This document shows, piece by piece, positions 11,019 through 22,124 of a stretch of DNA of 64,000 nt (its first letter is position 1; each line of letters opens with the position of its first letter). The position numbers and the translations under genes are program-made. Source of the stretch: Phytophthora sp. 'mugwort'. Taxonomy: Eukaryota > Oomycota > Peronosporomycetes > Peronosporales > Peronosporaceae. The notes beneath the pieces are model-generated. The model made no database searches and was not told where the DNA came from. It was given only the letters and a program-made list of their open reading frames with translations. The stretch covers positions 1,922,001-1,986,000 of the forward strand of contig JAUCEF010000014.1 in the NCBI GenBank assembly GCA_033558025.1, in the 5' to 3' direction.

Positions 11019-13118
11019 ATGCTGCTGCTGCATCACCTCTCGTTGACACGCCTCTCTCCGCGTCCCCGCTCGTCCCTCTTGGCTCTACGATGTCTCTCCA
11101 CCTCGCTATTCGCTCCTTATCCAACCTCCAGAGATCTCAAGATGTTTAACGCGCTCTCGGGCCGGTGCGAGCCATTTCCGCGAGAGACCTCGGCCACTCC
11201 AAATGTACTGAAATGGTACGCGTGCGGCCCCACAGTGTACGACAAGGCGCATCTGGGTCACGCGAGAGCGTACGTAACCCAGGATATTCTTCGCCGAGTA
11301 GCAGAGCGCACGGGCGGCTACAAGGTGCAGCTCGTCATGGGCGTGACAGACGTCGACGACAAGATCATCCGGCGCGCCAAGGAGCAGAACGTGAGCTTCC
11401 AGACCCTCGCGCGGGAGCACGAGCAGCAGTTTTTTGAAGACATGGCCATACTCTACGTGAGGCGTCCAACTGCAGTCACCAGAGTGAGCGAACACCTGCC
11501 AGAAATCGTGAAATACATCCAAGAGATCCAGGACAAAGGCTTCGCTTACGAGGCCGTGGACGGCTCCGGAGTGTACTTTAATACCCAGCAATTAGGAGAT
11601 AGTTACGGTAAATTGGATCCAAGACGACAGACCCAGCAAGACGACCAAATGCAGGCTGAAACGATGGCTGCAGTCGAGGAGCGCGACGTATTCGAGGAAG
11701 AGGAGACAGTGAAGAAAGACCCGAGGGATTTTGCACTGTGGAAAACAACGAAAGAACCAGATGAACCGGCGTGGCCGTCACCGTGGGGGATGGGACGGCC
11801 TGGATGGCATATTGAGTGCTCGGCAATGACGCACCATGTACTGGGCGACAAGGTGGATGTGCACACGGGTGGAGTAGATCTACGGTTCCCGCATCATAAC
11901 AACGAGATTGCGCAGTGTGAAGCGCATAATCATGGACCACAGTGTGGACATGACGACGAGTGGTGCAAACATTTTGTACATTTTGGACATTTGTATATTC
12001 GCGGAAGGAAAATGTCCAAGTCGCTGAAGAATTTCATTTCGGTCCGGGAATTTCTAGCCGATGGACATACCGCGGATCATTTCCGGCTCTTTTGCCTCCA
12101 GTTCAAGTATCGCGCCAACTTGGTGTACTCGGAGGACCGTGTGCGTGATGCCGAAGCTCTAGCGGATCGTCTTAAAGGGTTTTTTCGAAGTGTTATGGCA
12201 TACGGCAGTGATCACGAGATTTTGAGCAGCAGTAGCGCTGAGACGCCACAAATCAAGTCAAAACGCTGCGAACAACTGGACTTGGAGCTGCTGGACGCAC
12301 TGTTTGCGACCCGAGCGCAGGTTGATGACGCGCTGCTGGACGATTTGGACACTCCACAGGCTCTATCTCTCGTGTTGGACCTCGTATCTCGCGGAAACAC
12401 GTACTTGTTGGCACAACGGGGCGAGTCCGAAGCCCCAGATGAAGTGCTGATCTCACTCACGGACTATGTGCTGGAGATGCTCGACCTCTTTGGACTAGAC
12501 GGGCTTCACGCTGAGTTTTCGGCTATGATGCGTCGTCGATTTACTCCTGGACGAGCTCAAGCACAGCAACAACCGAATGCAAGTGAGGATCTGGTCAGTC
12601 GAGACCAGCATGAAGCTCTGCTCCGCTCTTTACTAAAATTCCGAGCTGCTGTGCGAGAGGAAGCCCTGCGGGATGCTAAACAACCGGGCAATGCTCGCGT
12701 TCTCGCGCTGTGTGACACGTTGCGCAGCAAGGAACTGGCTCCTTTGGGTATCCTAATTGAGGACCTTGCACCTGGACGCTCCGTGTTCAAGCTGCTCTCG
12801 GCTACAGAGCGCAAGGCAGCTCAAGCGCAGACAGCCGAGTCAGATGACAAAGCGAATACAGCAGAAGACAAGGCAGCAGACGCTCTGAAGCGCAAGCAAC
12901 AGGCGTTTGAGGCTCTCATGCAGGTCGCTCCTTCGGAATTCTTCAACAAATCGCCGGAGTTTGCTAACCGCTGCTACACACTTGACACTGACGGGGTCCC
13001 AACACACGAGGACGGTGAGCCTCTCAGCAAGAGCCAACACAAGAAACTCGCAAAGAAACTGGCCAAGCACGAGAAATCGTACACAAAGTACTGGGAAGCT
13101 AGAAACAATGAACAGTAG
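11019..13118 (+). CDS. cysteinyl-tRNA synthetase
   Basis: This 699-residue class I aminoacyl-tRNA synthetase charges tRNA-Cys. The HIGH motif is HLGH (78-81), with the nearby zinc-ligand Cys69 in ACGPTVYD. A VTDVDDKI block follows. HIECSAM and HHNNEIAQCEA provide further zinc ligands, and KMSKS is at 331-335. The C-terminal part is anticodon-binding-like, with a Lys-rich tail (KKLAKKLAKHEK). A low-complexity acidic insertion lies around residues 210-235, as is usual for eukaryotic enzymes. I chose the ATG at 11019: it gives a 40-residue Arg/Ser/Leu-rich presequence without acids up to residue 38, typical of mitochondrial targeting. A second ATG at 11142 (codon 42) would give a cytosolic form. 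The frame is intact, and the gene converges with the next one at 62 bp spacing. Confidence 0.95.
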   Translation: MLLLHHLSLTRLSPRPRSSLLALRCLSTSLFAPYPTSRDLKMFNALSGRCEPFPRETSATPNVLKWYACGPTVYDKAHLGHARAYVTQDILRRVAERTGGYKVQLVMGVTDVDDKIIRRAKEQNVSFQTLAREHEQQFFEDMAILYVRRPTAVTRVSEHLPEIVKYIQEIQDKGFAYEAVDGSGVYFNTQQLGDSYGKLDPRRQTQQDDQMQAETMAAVEERDVFEEEETVKKDPRDFALWKTTKEPDEPAWPSPWGMGRPGWHIECSAMTHHVLGDKVDVHTGGVDLRFPHHNNEIAQCEAHNHGPQCGHDDEWCKHFVHFGHLYIRGRKMSKSLKNFISVREFLADGHTADHFRLFCLQFKYRANLVYSEDRVRDAEALADRLKGFFRSVMAYGSDHEILSSSSAETPQIKSKRCEQLDLELLDALFATRAQVDDALLDDLDTPQALSLVLDLVSRGNTYLLAQRGESEAPDEVLISLTDYVLEMLDLFGLDGLHAEFSAMMRRRFTPGRAQAQQQPNASEDLVSRDQHEALLRSLLKFRAAVREEALRDAKQPGNARVLALCDTLRSKELAPLGILIEDLAPGRSVFKLLSATERKAAQAQTAESDDKANTAEDKAADALKRKQQAFEALMQVAPSEFFNKSPEFANRCYTLDTDGVPTHEDGEPLSKSQHKKLAKKLAKHEKSYTKYWEARNNEQ

Positions 13119-13179
13119 CTGAATATATACATGTAACGCGGTTTCAATCTGGCAAGCGAACGACTCGACCTGGTTTTGT

Positions 13180-14310
13180 TTAGCAGGCAATCGCTGGCGA
13201 CTCAGCATCGACATACTTGACACCAGTAGTAGCGCCTTGTGTGGGGACGTGCGACGCCTTGGAGCGGACGTACGAGTAGCCAAAGCGCTGTTTCTTGCGA
13301 CGGTGGCGGAACAGGACGAAGACCGCGATAAGAGCTCCGCAGATCGCTGCGAAGATCAGTGCACCGACAGGAACATTGTTCGAGGCATACTCATACGCTG
13401 CCATGACTGCCGACTTGGACGCACTCTCGAAACAGACCGTGTCGGTGTACATCAGTGTGTTGATTCCACGAGCTTGCTGGATGACCACCATACAGTCGTC
13501 ATGAGCAAACTTCCCACTGCTGTCCGCCACACGGTAGCGCACGTAAGTCATGGTCTCAATCCCCCCGTCTTCATCTGTCGCGATATCCTGCAGCTCCACT
13601 GCATCATACTTAACATGGAGCGAATGAGTCGCCAAGAATGAAGCTGGAGCAGCGTCGGCAATCGTGCGTTGAATCGCCTTCCCGACTTCTCCCTTGTGTC
13701 GTGGCAGATCCAAATGTTCCAGCAGGTCGCACTCCATATCTTGTTCGTCTGCGATCGTATCATTGACACAGTCCAACGTCAACCTTAAGACTGACACGTA
13801 CGGCCTCTTGGAGTCCATCATACTGGTCTGGAAACCATAGTCCACGAGCAGGAAGGTCCTAATGAGCTGACTCACGTCGGTCTCCACCAACTTTAAATTG
13901 TTTTCTTCTCCCTGTCCCGTGCCGATCTCGATCTCGTGCACCTCCTCTCGAGACTCCGTCTTCTCGGCCTTTAGCACCTGCAGCACCGAGGCTTTGAGCG
14001 CTGTACGACCCACTTCTTCTTCATACTGCTCCATGAACTGCTTGACCAGCTCCACCACCTCGTCACTGCGTTCGTCCATGGGGACGAAGTTGTCCGGATC
14101 GTTCACGGGCACTGCAGCGATGATAGTTTCCTCTCCATCCAATAATTCTTCATCAACGTCCCTAGTGAGGACCTCTTCTCTCTCTCCAGCTGTATTCGCG
14201 ATCTCCTCATGGTTTTCGGGGCTGAAGGCCCTCGGGGTCACTGTCTGGTCGTCCAGTACGTCGTTCAGACGCGCCGTCTCCGGCACATTCTGAGCTGCGA
14301 TGGCCTTCAT
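13180..14310 (-). CDS. single-pass type I membrane protein, unknown function
   Basis: The 376-residue frame has a large acidic, Glu/Asp/Val-rich ectodomain and one transmembrane segment (about 315-334, VGALIFAAICGALIAVFVLF). This is followed by a basic stop-transfer RHRRKK and a 36-residue cytoplasmic tail ending SPAIAC. The ATG at 14310 begins MKAIAAQNVPE. The codons just upstream encode SLLLVLIAVT in frame, which would complete a signal peptide, but no in-frame ATG precedes them. A short intron with acceptor CTCAG near 14340 could join them to an upstream exon starting in the 14461 frame. I do not recognise the family. The topology suggests a cell-surface or endomembrane protein. The frame is intact. 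Confidence 0.75.
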   Translation of the reverse strand: MKAIAAQNVPETARLNDVLDDQTVTPRAFSPENHEEIANTAGEREEVLTRDVDEELLDGEETIIAAVPVNDPDNFVPMDERSDEVVELVKQFMEQYEEEVGRTALKASVLQVLKAEKTESREEVHEIEIGTGQGEENNLKLVETDVSQLIRTFLLVDYGFQTSMMDSKRPYVSVLRLTLDCVNDTIADEQDMECDLLEHLDLPRHKGEVGKAIQRTIADAAPASFLATHSLHVKYDAVELQDIATDEDGGIETMTYVRYRVADSSGKFAHDDCMVVIQQARGINTLMYTDTVCFESASKSAVMAAYEYASNNVPVGALIFAAICGALIAVFVLFRHRRKKQRFGYSYVRSKASHVPTQGATTGVKYVDAESPAIAC

Positions 14311-15375
14311 GGTCACTGCAATGAGCACGAGCAATAGACTGAGGCAAGAGGAACGCGGTGGGGTCGTCGGGAAGATTGGCGAATACCACTTGGATCTTTA
14401 AGAGACGCTGCGCCGCTTCAAGATACATTTGCTGTGGTGGACACAAATTTAACAAACCCATTTTTGTGATTTATTGTTAAGTATTATGAAATATATGTCT
14501 ACTGAGTAGATGCTCGACTGAGTAGATGCTCGAATATACAACGTCCGCGTACTGACTAATATACTAGTCAGTTTTTTTCGCAGCATCATGATCAATTTCT
14601 CTCTGGCGGCGAAGGTGAAACGATTAAATCCTTTGTCGTTTTAACAAAGGCCCCATCTCCAACTACAGAAAATCCGGCGTTCCATCTGATGGACAACGCG
14701 CCAGACCCGTAGTACATAACGTGTGGCCTCTGTCTCCAGCAAGGTAACTGCATCGTCATGAGGGCCAGGCATAGTGTCCTCATCGTCAGAAGCCACTCAA
14801 ACCAATTTATTTCGCCATTGAGGGAAAACACACACACAGTACCGTCACAGTCCGTTCTAATTGCACATCAGCAGTATCGTGGTTGAACACCGGGATTGTT
14901 TGCAAATGAAGGTTGACTAACACGCCATAAACAGCAAGCCGAACACTTCCGTCCATGAAGTTATGATCTTTGTGTGCTGTTATATATATATTCAATTCTC
15001 CCCATCGAAGAGATCCGATAGAGGAAGATGTGCAACGAATAGGAGATACAACACGAAATTCACTGTGAAGTTGTACAAGTTTGTAGAGCAGTGGTCAAGT
15101 GGCTGAACCTTAAATTGGAGGGCTGTTTCGCCTGAAGTCGAGTGTGTGAAGGTCCCGGATACAACCGCAACAGTGTCTGTGCGAGGGGTTAAAGAAACAA
15201 GTCTGGCAGGACCAGTCTAGTCTCAGGGAAAACGCGCAAGATCCAAGCGCTAAGGAGGTAAAATAGAACCGTCACAGGAACGGATCGTGAAAGGAAGTCC
15301 GCCTGGTCGGATCAGAGTCAACAACAGGAGTGAAGAAAAAGGTTCCTGGCGAGTCTCGTCGAGAATCGGTAGCAA
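14311..15375. other. no convincing gene; candidate first exon only
   Basis: Apart from the possible first exon of the membrane-protein gene (up to 14461), the stretch contains only short frames. A short direct repeat, TGAGTAGATGCTCGA (around 14503-14532), occurs twice. Confidence 0.45.
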
Positions 15376-16480
15376 GATGGCTATAACCGGTGACGACGGA
15401 GTCGGGAACGACGGAAGAGGTGACTGAGCCTCAGATCAAGTCCGAAGTCAAGGAAGAGCTGGCCTTTAAGAAGGAATAGCGTTGGAGCGGCCCGCCTGGA
15501 CGGAACGGTTCCAGACCGTGGAACATGAACACGCCGCCGAAGGCTGTCTGAAGTATGGGTACGGCGAACACTTCGATGAGGATGAACAGGAAGGAGCGCC
15601 CCAGAAGAGCCCGAGTGGCTTCATTCCTCGGTATTCTTGACCTGAAGCCTGACGGACCGACCGCGCGGCCGCTGCCTGGAGCTGGAGTGGCGTGAGGAAA
15701 CCGGACCCTGAGCCTTCCCGGAAGGAACGGTCAGCCGCTGAAGAAGGTGTAGAAACCCGCGCTTACGGACCAGAGTTACTATGCTGGCCCGAGTGGGGTG
15801 GGCCCTTGGAAGAGTAGTGGGCATAATAAAGGACCCACTACTACCGTCCGAAGTGCGACTGTAACGGCTGCCCGTGGAACGGTAAATGAAACACCCATAC
15901 AATCGGTCCAAATGGTGAATCTTGGTCGGCAATGCCTGTCGTCAGAAAAATGAATGCGTTCGGCCTGTCGGCCCTGGTCTCGAATGCCGTGAAGGTGTTA
16001 CCCATGTTCTACCCGGAATCGGCCACCGCAGAAAAGGTCCGTGGCCTCTGGGAGATATTCGAAGTTCATACATTTAGACTTCCAGACCTTTCTTCCCCTA
16101 CTGGTCTTTTGACAGAAGATTAAAGGGCGAGTGGCTGAGAGAAGGGGAGGGGAACTAGAGCATCTTGCCGTTTGACACTCTGAAGCTGCGATTCCATAAC
16201 CAGTTTGTCTGTCGAACAGCTGACGAGCTCTGGGAACGGTTGATAACGGCGAAGAGAGGGCGTGGAGTGTCAGCGCAATAGTGAGGGGACCGAAAGTCGG
16301 ATCTCTGTGGGTTGTTGAACGACCCAAAGACGTAGATGCGTTATCACTTGTTCCGGCAAGGTCTACGCAACAAGCGAATGCTTGCTACGTTGGACGCGAG
16401 TCCCGCTTCGGAGGCGTGCGAGAGGCTAATGGCCAAGGACATGTACCGCCCCGAACACGTCGCAGTATTTTTATGCAGAG
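15376..16480 (+). pseudogene. decayed Ty3/gypsy gag
   Basis: Conceptual translation across frames shows a gag capsid-like pattern. It begins MPVVRKMNAFGLSALVSN (15932), then runs through FDTLKLRFHNQFVCRTADELWERL-like sequence (about 16180-16240) to YHLFRQGLRNKRMLATLDA (16336-16395), and ends near AKDMYRPE. Many stops and frameshifts interrupt it. No protease, RT or LTR could be tied to it. An upstream acidic stretch (15380-15620) probably is its N-terminal part. Confidence 0.6.
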
Positions 16481-18651
16481 GTCTTTTTGCGAGGGGCAGG
16501 TGGCGTGTCTGGCGCCGACCGAGTGTTTGGCCGCCCTGCCGCCTAGTCACATGAGGGTGTCGTGCGCGCCGTTTTCGTATTTTGCCAAGGAATCGTAGTA
16601 CCGTAACTCTTTGATGTTGTAGCTGAGGAACTTCATTCGGGCGAGGACGGCATACGACCTCAGTTTGCAACGAACGTCCGACTTGGTGGTGGGTGCAAAC
16701 AGAACAAATCAAAGAACACACGGCGCAAGCGCATCAACAGACGCCAATGCAGTTCTTGTGCGCCTTCGGGTTCTACCAGACCCTCTGTCCATTCCATGGG
16801 GACGCAGTGCGGAACGGTTCCTTGCCGAGGCTGGCTGCAGTCGGAAGATCTGATCGAAGCCCTTCTTTAGTTGCGCCGGTACATCATCGGGCAGGCAGAA
16901 GTCAAAGTCGGTGGGAACGGTGGTCTTCATCTCGACGGCCTTCTGTTTCTTGGCGGGCGGGGTCCTGTTTCGGATCGTGCTGCACGCGGCGGAACTATAG
17001 ATGAAATGAATTAGAGCAAGCAATTCCCTGAAGATGGAGTGAGTCTGAGTCTCGACCTTGGTCATGGTGTCAGGGGTGACAGGAACATCACAACGGTCAG
17101 GTCCCGGAGAGCGGGCACGGCGAGGTCGTCGAGGGCTTCGGTCCCCAACGAAACGCTGTTTACGGAGAAGCGTTCTCGCATCGTCGGCCAGAAGGCGACC
17201 ACATCAACAGGGAGTGGTCGGGGTCGCTTGACTTAATCTCCTCGTCGAGGGCGCGAGCAGTCGGTCGATGGCCGCCTCGTGCTTCGTCGACTTCGTTTTT
17301 GGTGGGTGGATTTGTCATTCTTAACTAGGACTCGGGGACTTCGTGGCGGAATGCGGACCAAAGAGGATTCGGACTCAACGAAGCCCTCTCCATGATTGGT
17401 GCGTTCTGACCACGGTCCCCTCCCACCAGACCAGGGTACGTTACGATGTCACTGTTGGGAACGGTTCTACGAAATTCTGTCGCCCACCAGTTAGTGCGTG
17501 TTTTGAACTGGAACTGTCGTCGGGATGGAAATTATCCAGAACGGTCAATAACGGTCTTCCATGTCTGGGTTGTGGTGGACGCCGGCTACATCAAAACTGT
17601 AGTCGGCTGGACAGGTGCTGCCTCGACCGTGCTGGACCATCATTGTGGAGCCAGTCACTAGAAAATTTGCCTCTGAAAAAAGGGAGCTGGTTTACGGAGC
17701 AGTCGAGCAGAGCCTCGCGTTGGGAGAAGAAACCGCGTCGGCTGGTTACGTATCCTGCGGATTTTTCAGAAGCTGCTACTCTGCTTTGTCTGCAGCGTCG
17801 TGATCTGGACGATCACCGAGCCTATGCGTGACTTGACCGCCCAATGGTCTCGGCGGCGAGCCTATTGTATACAAGTGGGCCGTCGCCCAGTCTTTCGTCT
17901 GCCGATACTGACATTACGTGAAGGGACCGATTGTGCATGGCCAACCCCGTCGGATCAGACTGTGAAAGATCTACGAGGCTCTGGTGGCGACGCCTATGGT
18001 CGTTTTGATGGCAAGTCGCGAGCACTAAGGGGGATCGAGCCGGCTGATCTACAAGTGGCTGGAGGATTTACTGCTGCGTCTTCTTGCCGAATACGGTGGA
18101 ACTTACGCTGATGTCTGTCGTGAAATACGTCAAAGGACTGAAGTGATAGTGGAAGCGAACGATTAGCCGTGTGTGGCTCGTCGGACAAGCGGTGTGGACG
18201 GCCGTCTCGCAGACGGTCTATTCCTCTTTCTACGGAGTGTTGTTCGCGTATGAGATGGTCTAGTGGGCATGCCGATGTTGCTTGGGGCTTCGTCCAAATG
18301 GCAGCAATCACTTACCAATTCTGGGAGTTGTGAGGAACGGTCGAATACGACGGTCTGGTCGTGAGTCTAGCCTTGCTGGCTTCGGCATAACCGTTCTAGC
18401 GGTGTGCTTCACTAGCCGCTGTTGGCGGTGGTACGAGCCGTCCGCCTGTGGAAGTTCTCCGCTCAAGATGGCTGGCGACGGATATGCGTCATAGCGCAAG
18501 GCCGTTGAAGAACAAGATCAAGAACGTCTCAGTGAGGCTTATTGGCGCCTCGACGTTGGAGGAGACGAACCTCGTCGTACCGTTCTAACCCGCTCTCAGC
18601 GGGCGGCCAAGCAGCGCGAGTTGCGAGCCAAAAACAAAAATGGGGTCGGCC
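16481..18651. other. decayed sequence without an identifiable gene
   Basis: Short frames on both strands have no recognisable domain. Recurrent short phrases (GAACGGTC/GACGGTC) and helical fragments suggest more retroelement debris downstream of the gag remnant, but I cannot identify RT, RNase H or integrase motifs. Confidence 0.4.
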
Positions 18652-18747
18652 GTGTCGAAGATGCCTGCCGTGCTGAGGAAGTCGTGTCGAAGATGCCTGC
18701 CGTGCTGAGGAAGTCGTGTCGAAGATGCCTGCCGGGCTGAGGAGGCT
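18652..18747. repeat. 32-bp tandem repeat, three copies
   Basis: The unit GTGTCGAAGATGCCTGCCGT + 12 more bases repeats at 18652, 18684 and 18716 with a single difference in the third copy. Because 32 is not a multiple of three, it would shift any reading frame. Confidence 0.9.
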
Positions 18748-20378
18748 CGCGGAGACAACGCGCTTCGGCCGGGGATGATGTCCGATCATGACGGAGGACA
18801 TTGGCTTGTTCGGGGTGGTCGCCGGCTCGCTCTACGGTCCACGGTCGACGGGTATTTGACACGCAAGGGTGCGCTGGATCTAGTATCAAGACCGATAACC
18901 ACATGTGTGTTGCTGGCTTGGTTTAGTATGTCGCCAATCCAGGTCAGGTTTGGCGACGGTCTACCTGGTCCCCTTTGGAGGGATCGTGGACCATTTACAC
19001 GGATCACGCTGAACGGCAAGGATGAATAGCAGGACACGAATGGTAGTGGTGTCAAGGAGATGGACGAGCTGAATGGCGCCTGGCGTGCCAAGGTCAAAGA
19101 GACGCACGGTCCTCGGAGAGAGAGCGGTCACCTAGCCCGAGTTGTAGGAAGGTAAGTTGTGTATTTACCCGGTGAATATCAAGTTAAGGTGTTATATTCA
19201 AGCTTGTTGTTACTGTCGTTTGGCCTCAGTCAAGCTAGTACTACTTCCATACAGCGTCAACCGGCCTCGTGCCGGGAAGAATCGCGACAAGCGCTCATGC
19301 TTGGAGGGGGCGACGTTCCCTTTCTGAAAAGCACGAGGCATTCAACTTCTACAGGTTGAGGACTTGATGAAAGCGACAGCAGGGGAGGCTGGATGGGTTA
19401 AGCTTGCTCAACGTGGTGGCCGTGCAAGTCAATGGTAGCGCCAATATGCGAGAGTACTTTCCGCTCAGGTCAGTCTGTAATCCGACTAGTAGAATATATG
19501 CAGAGTTTGTATTCTTATTGGTAGATTACATGCCGACTTTGTTCAAGTCAAACTTTGTAGAGAAATTGTAATAGTCTAATTTTTAACCTTAAAACTGGTC
19601 ACATCTTTCTGCTGGTTTCCACCGATGTCGGTATTTTACCGGGCGACTCCTGCAGCGCAAATCCAGGTCAACACATATACCGCCGACCGGGACGACACCA
19701 CCTTGAAGGTCATTCGCCGGTTATCATCGTCGCACCGTCGCCTTTATGAGGACGTAGCTGAAAGTGCTTCGCTAAGGGAGATATTGCGCTGTAGTCGTCT
19801 GTTAAGCTGGCTCTGAATGCGTGATGACAGGGTGCTCAGTAGATTTAACAATGATGTATTTCTTCAGCTTTATTGTAAGCCAGCGAATCATTCTAGCCTG
19901 ATCGGGTAGATGCAGCTGAAATTCAAACGATCTCGGACTACGGGGAAGGCGGAATCTTTATACAGATGATCCCATCGTTGTGCTTCTTTACGCCAAAACA
20001 AATCTCATCCTCGGGGCGCTTAACGAAACGAAAGCAAATTTTATGTAGAATGTTCGAAAAGTCCATCAATGACATCTTCTGCCTATGCTCTTGCATCCTG
20101 TTGTCTCGAACCGTCCTTTTTGGACCGTCCTGCGCTGTATGGGAACGGAGGCAAAGGCCGGTTCAGAAACCACAAGGAAGATAGCCAACAAGCTCACACA
20201 CGAAGATGCAACTTGTTAGCTTAAAGGTAAATTCACGACTGACCGGATTATTTCTTTCCTATCTTCTTACTTGCGTTCCAAGGCTCCGCACGCGTCAGAC
20301 TCAGGTCAACGGTCTGCGCATCCATGGCACCTCGTCTTGTTCTTCGTACAATCCATAACAAACTTCCAGTATTCGTCC
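18748..20378. other. no convincing gene
   Basis: Only short open frames are present. I see no domain, tRNA or clear repeat. Confidence 0.4.
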
Positions 20379-20763
20379 TTCAGCGTCTCCCGTCCTCGCA
20401 CCCACCGCACGCCAGGCGCACTCCTTCCGCACGCATCGCCTTTCACCTCTTTCGAGCCGTCGCCCACGCTGTACCGAGTCACCAGTCATCGGCGTTCGTG
20501 CTTTCCGTCCATGATCCCAGCGCGCCCCCTGATGTGTGATTGCTGAATGGGTGCCGGAGTGCCACAGCTCCACCAGCTGGGGCACCACCCGATAGTCAAA
20601 CAGCTTGCACAACCGCATCTCGGCGGGTCCGTTCCTCACGGTTACTGTCCGTCCCACACCCTTTCGCGCGAAGAACTCTCATGCATCATGTTGCCTGCCG
20701 CTTCCGAGCGAGACCGCTACCGAACCCTGTTGGTACGGACCAAACCGTTCTCACTCGGGGCAT
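20379..20763 (-). repeat. gag fragment, direct copy of 32338-32722
   Basis: About 385 bp are nearly identical to 32338-32722 in the same orientation, including the minus-strand frame with RTVTVRNGPAEMRLCKLFDY. At 32 kb it lies in the gag of the long Ty3 element. Here the homology stops abruptly at both ends. Confidence 0.85.
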
Positions 20764-20895
20764 CCTCCCCGACACACCCTCGGTGTCCTCGGCGAGTCTC
20801 CTCACGCTCCTTGCCAACCGCGCGAACTTGTTTCCACAGTTCGCGATGTCCCGCACGCGATCCTCGTAAAGCGTCTCGTTCTGCCCTCGAATCTC

Positions 20896-21886
20896 TCAGA
20901 GCTTCCACTGCACTCTTTGGTACGGGACCGGTATCTCCGTCTTCTCGCCAAAAGGCCGCTGCCAATCTCTCCATCTGCGCACGGTCTTCCATCGTTTCCG
21001 TCCATTGATGATACAGATTCCGACTCCTTCCAGAGGAGACGGTCTCGAATAAGCAAACCATCGACACACCCGGCTGGTCACACCGGTCAGCACCACCGCT
21101 CTACTCAGGACGGCCGTCCAACAGCCGGTCATCAAGTCACCGTAGATGGTAATTTCCTGGTCGCTCCGATAACAGTAGTTCACGGATGCCAATACCATAA
21201 CGACGCCGAACCATCTAAGGCAGATAGCCCCCACCACGTCGTACACGAACAAAATGACGTAGGCTACTACGTAGTCAGAATAGCGTTCCGCCTGTTCGCA
21301 AACGAACCACACTCGATTGAAGGTGCTCTCCCTTGGATAGGAGGTCCTCCTTGTATTTCACCGTAGCTTTCCAGCTGTATTCCCCAGTTTCAGGAAGGAA
21401 CACGTACCAATAGACATGGATAGCATCGCACCACTTGGACACTAGACGCCCGAGCCCTTCCTTGCGCTTAACTTGCACTGTCAGTTCAATCATTGGCGTG
21501 ACCAGCAGCAATTCGCTCAGCTTCCACCATCGACGCATCGTGCCCACGTCTTGCACCTCGCGGGTCAGCATGTAGCTACGGTAGCGCCGTATGCACTGCC
21601 GAATGATGCCCGCCCACCTTAACGCTAGGTCACACCTTGCGTAGATCGGTTCCGTTACTAAACCGTGCAGAAGCGACAAGATCGCCCCCAGTAAGATGCC
21701 ACACTCCACACACGTCAACCCCCCGTTCGATGCTGCACCAGAAATTACGTCGTCAAGACAACTTCCTAACACAAACTGCGGTGGCTCGAGTAAGTGTCTC
21801 GAGGCGAGAACGCCCTCGTGACTAGAGACCACCCATCCGTTTTCACTCAACCAGTCTCTTCCGGTAGTCAGGAACACTCTGGTCAT
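20896..21886 (-). pseudogene. unknown membrane protein ORF pair, frameshifted
   Basis: Two overlapping frames (21886-21275 and 21312-20896) read as one protein of about 320 residues if a single shift near 21290 is allowed. The second part has two hydrophobic segments (VVAYVILFVYDVVGAICLRW.. and a Val/Leu-rich stretch near 21130). A helical, Arg/Glu-rich gag-like frame continues to 20717 and leads into the repeated gag fragment. I do not recognise it. It may be a host gene captured by a retroelement or part of a retroelement variant. Confidence 0.35.
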
Positions 21887-22124
21887 TCAAGCCGTCTTCC
21901 ACAATGGTCAACAAGCGTTCCACCTTTCGTCCATCGGAAGCCGTGTCACATTCTGGCGATCGTTACCATCCCACCCTGTCCCTCATGGTGATTAAAGTTT
22001 AACGAACTCAGAGCCAGGTTGCCCAGCCGAGGTAAGTCACCATCAACGGCAACTCAACTTGACATTTCTCACTCTGCAATCCGCGACCGACCCCAAGAGC
22101 GTCTACAGCACGCTCTCCCTCGCC

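Noticed and set aside
15080..15130. tRNA-like phrase GGTCAAGTGGCTGAACC
   Set aside because: No cloverleaf, A/B box pair or acceptor stem could be formed.
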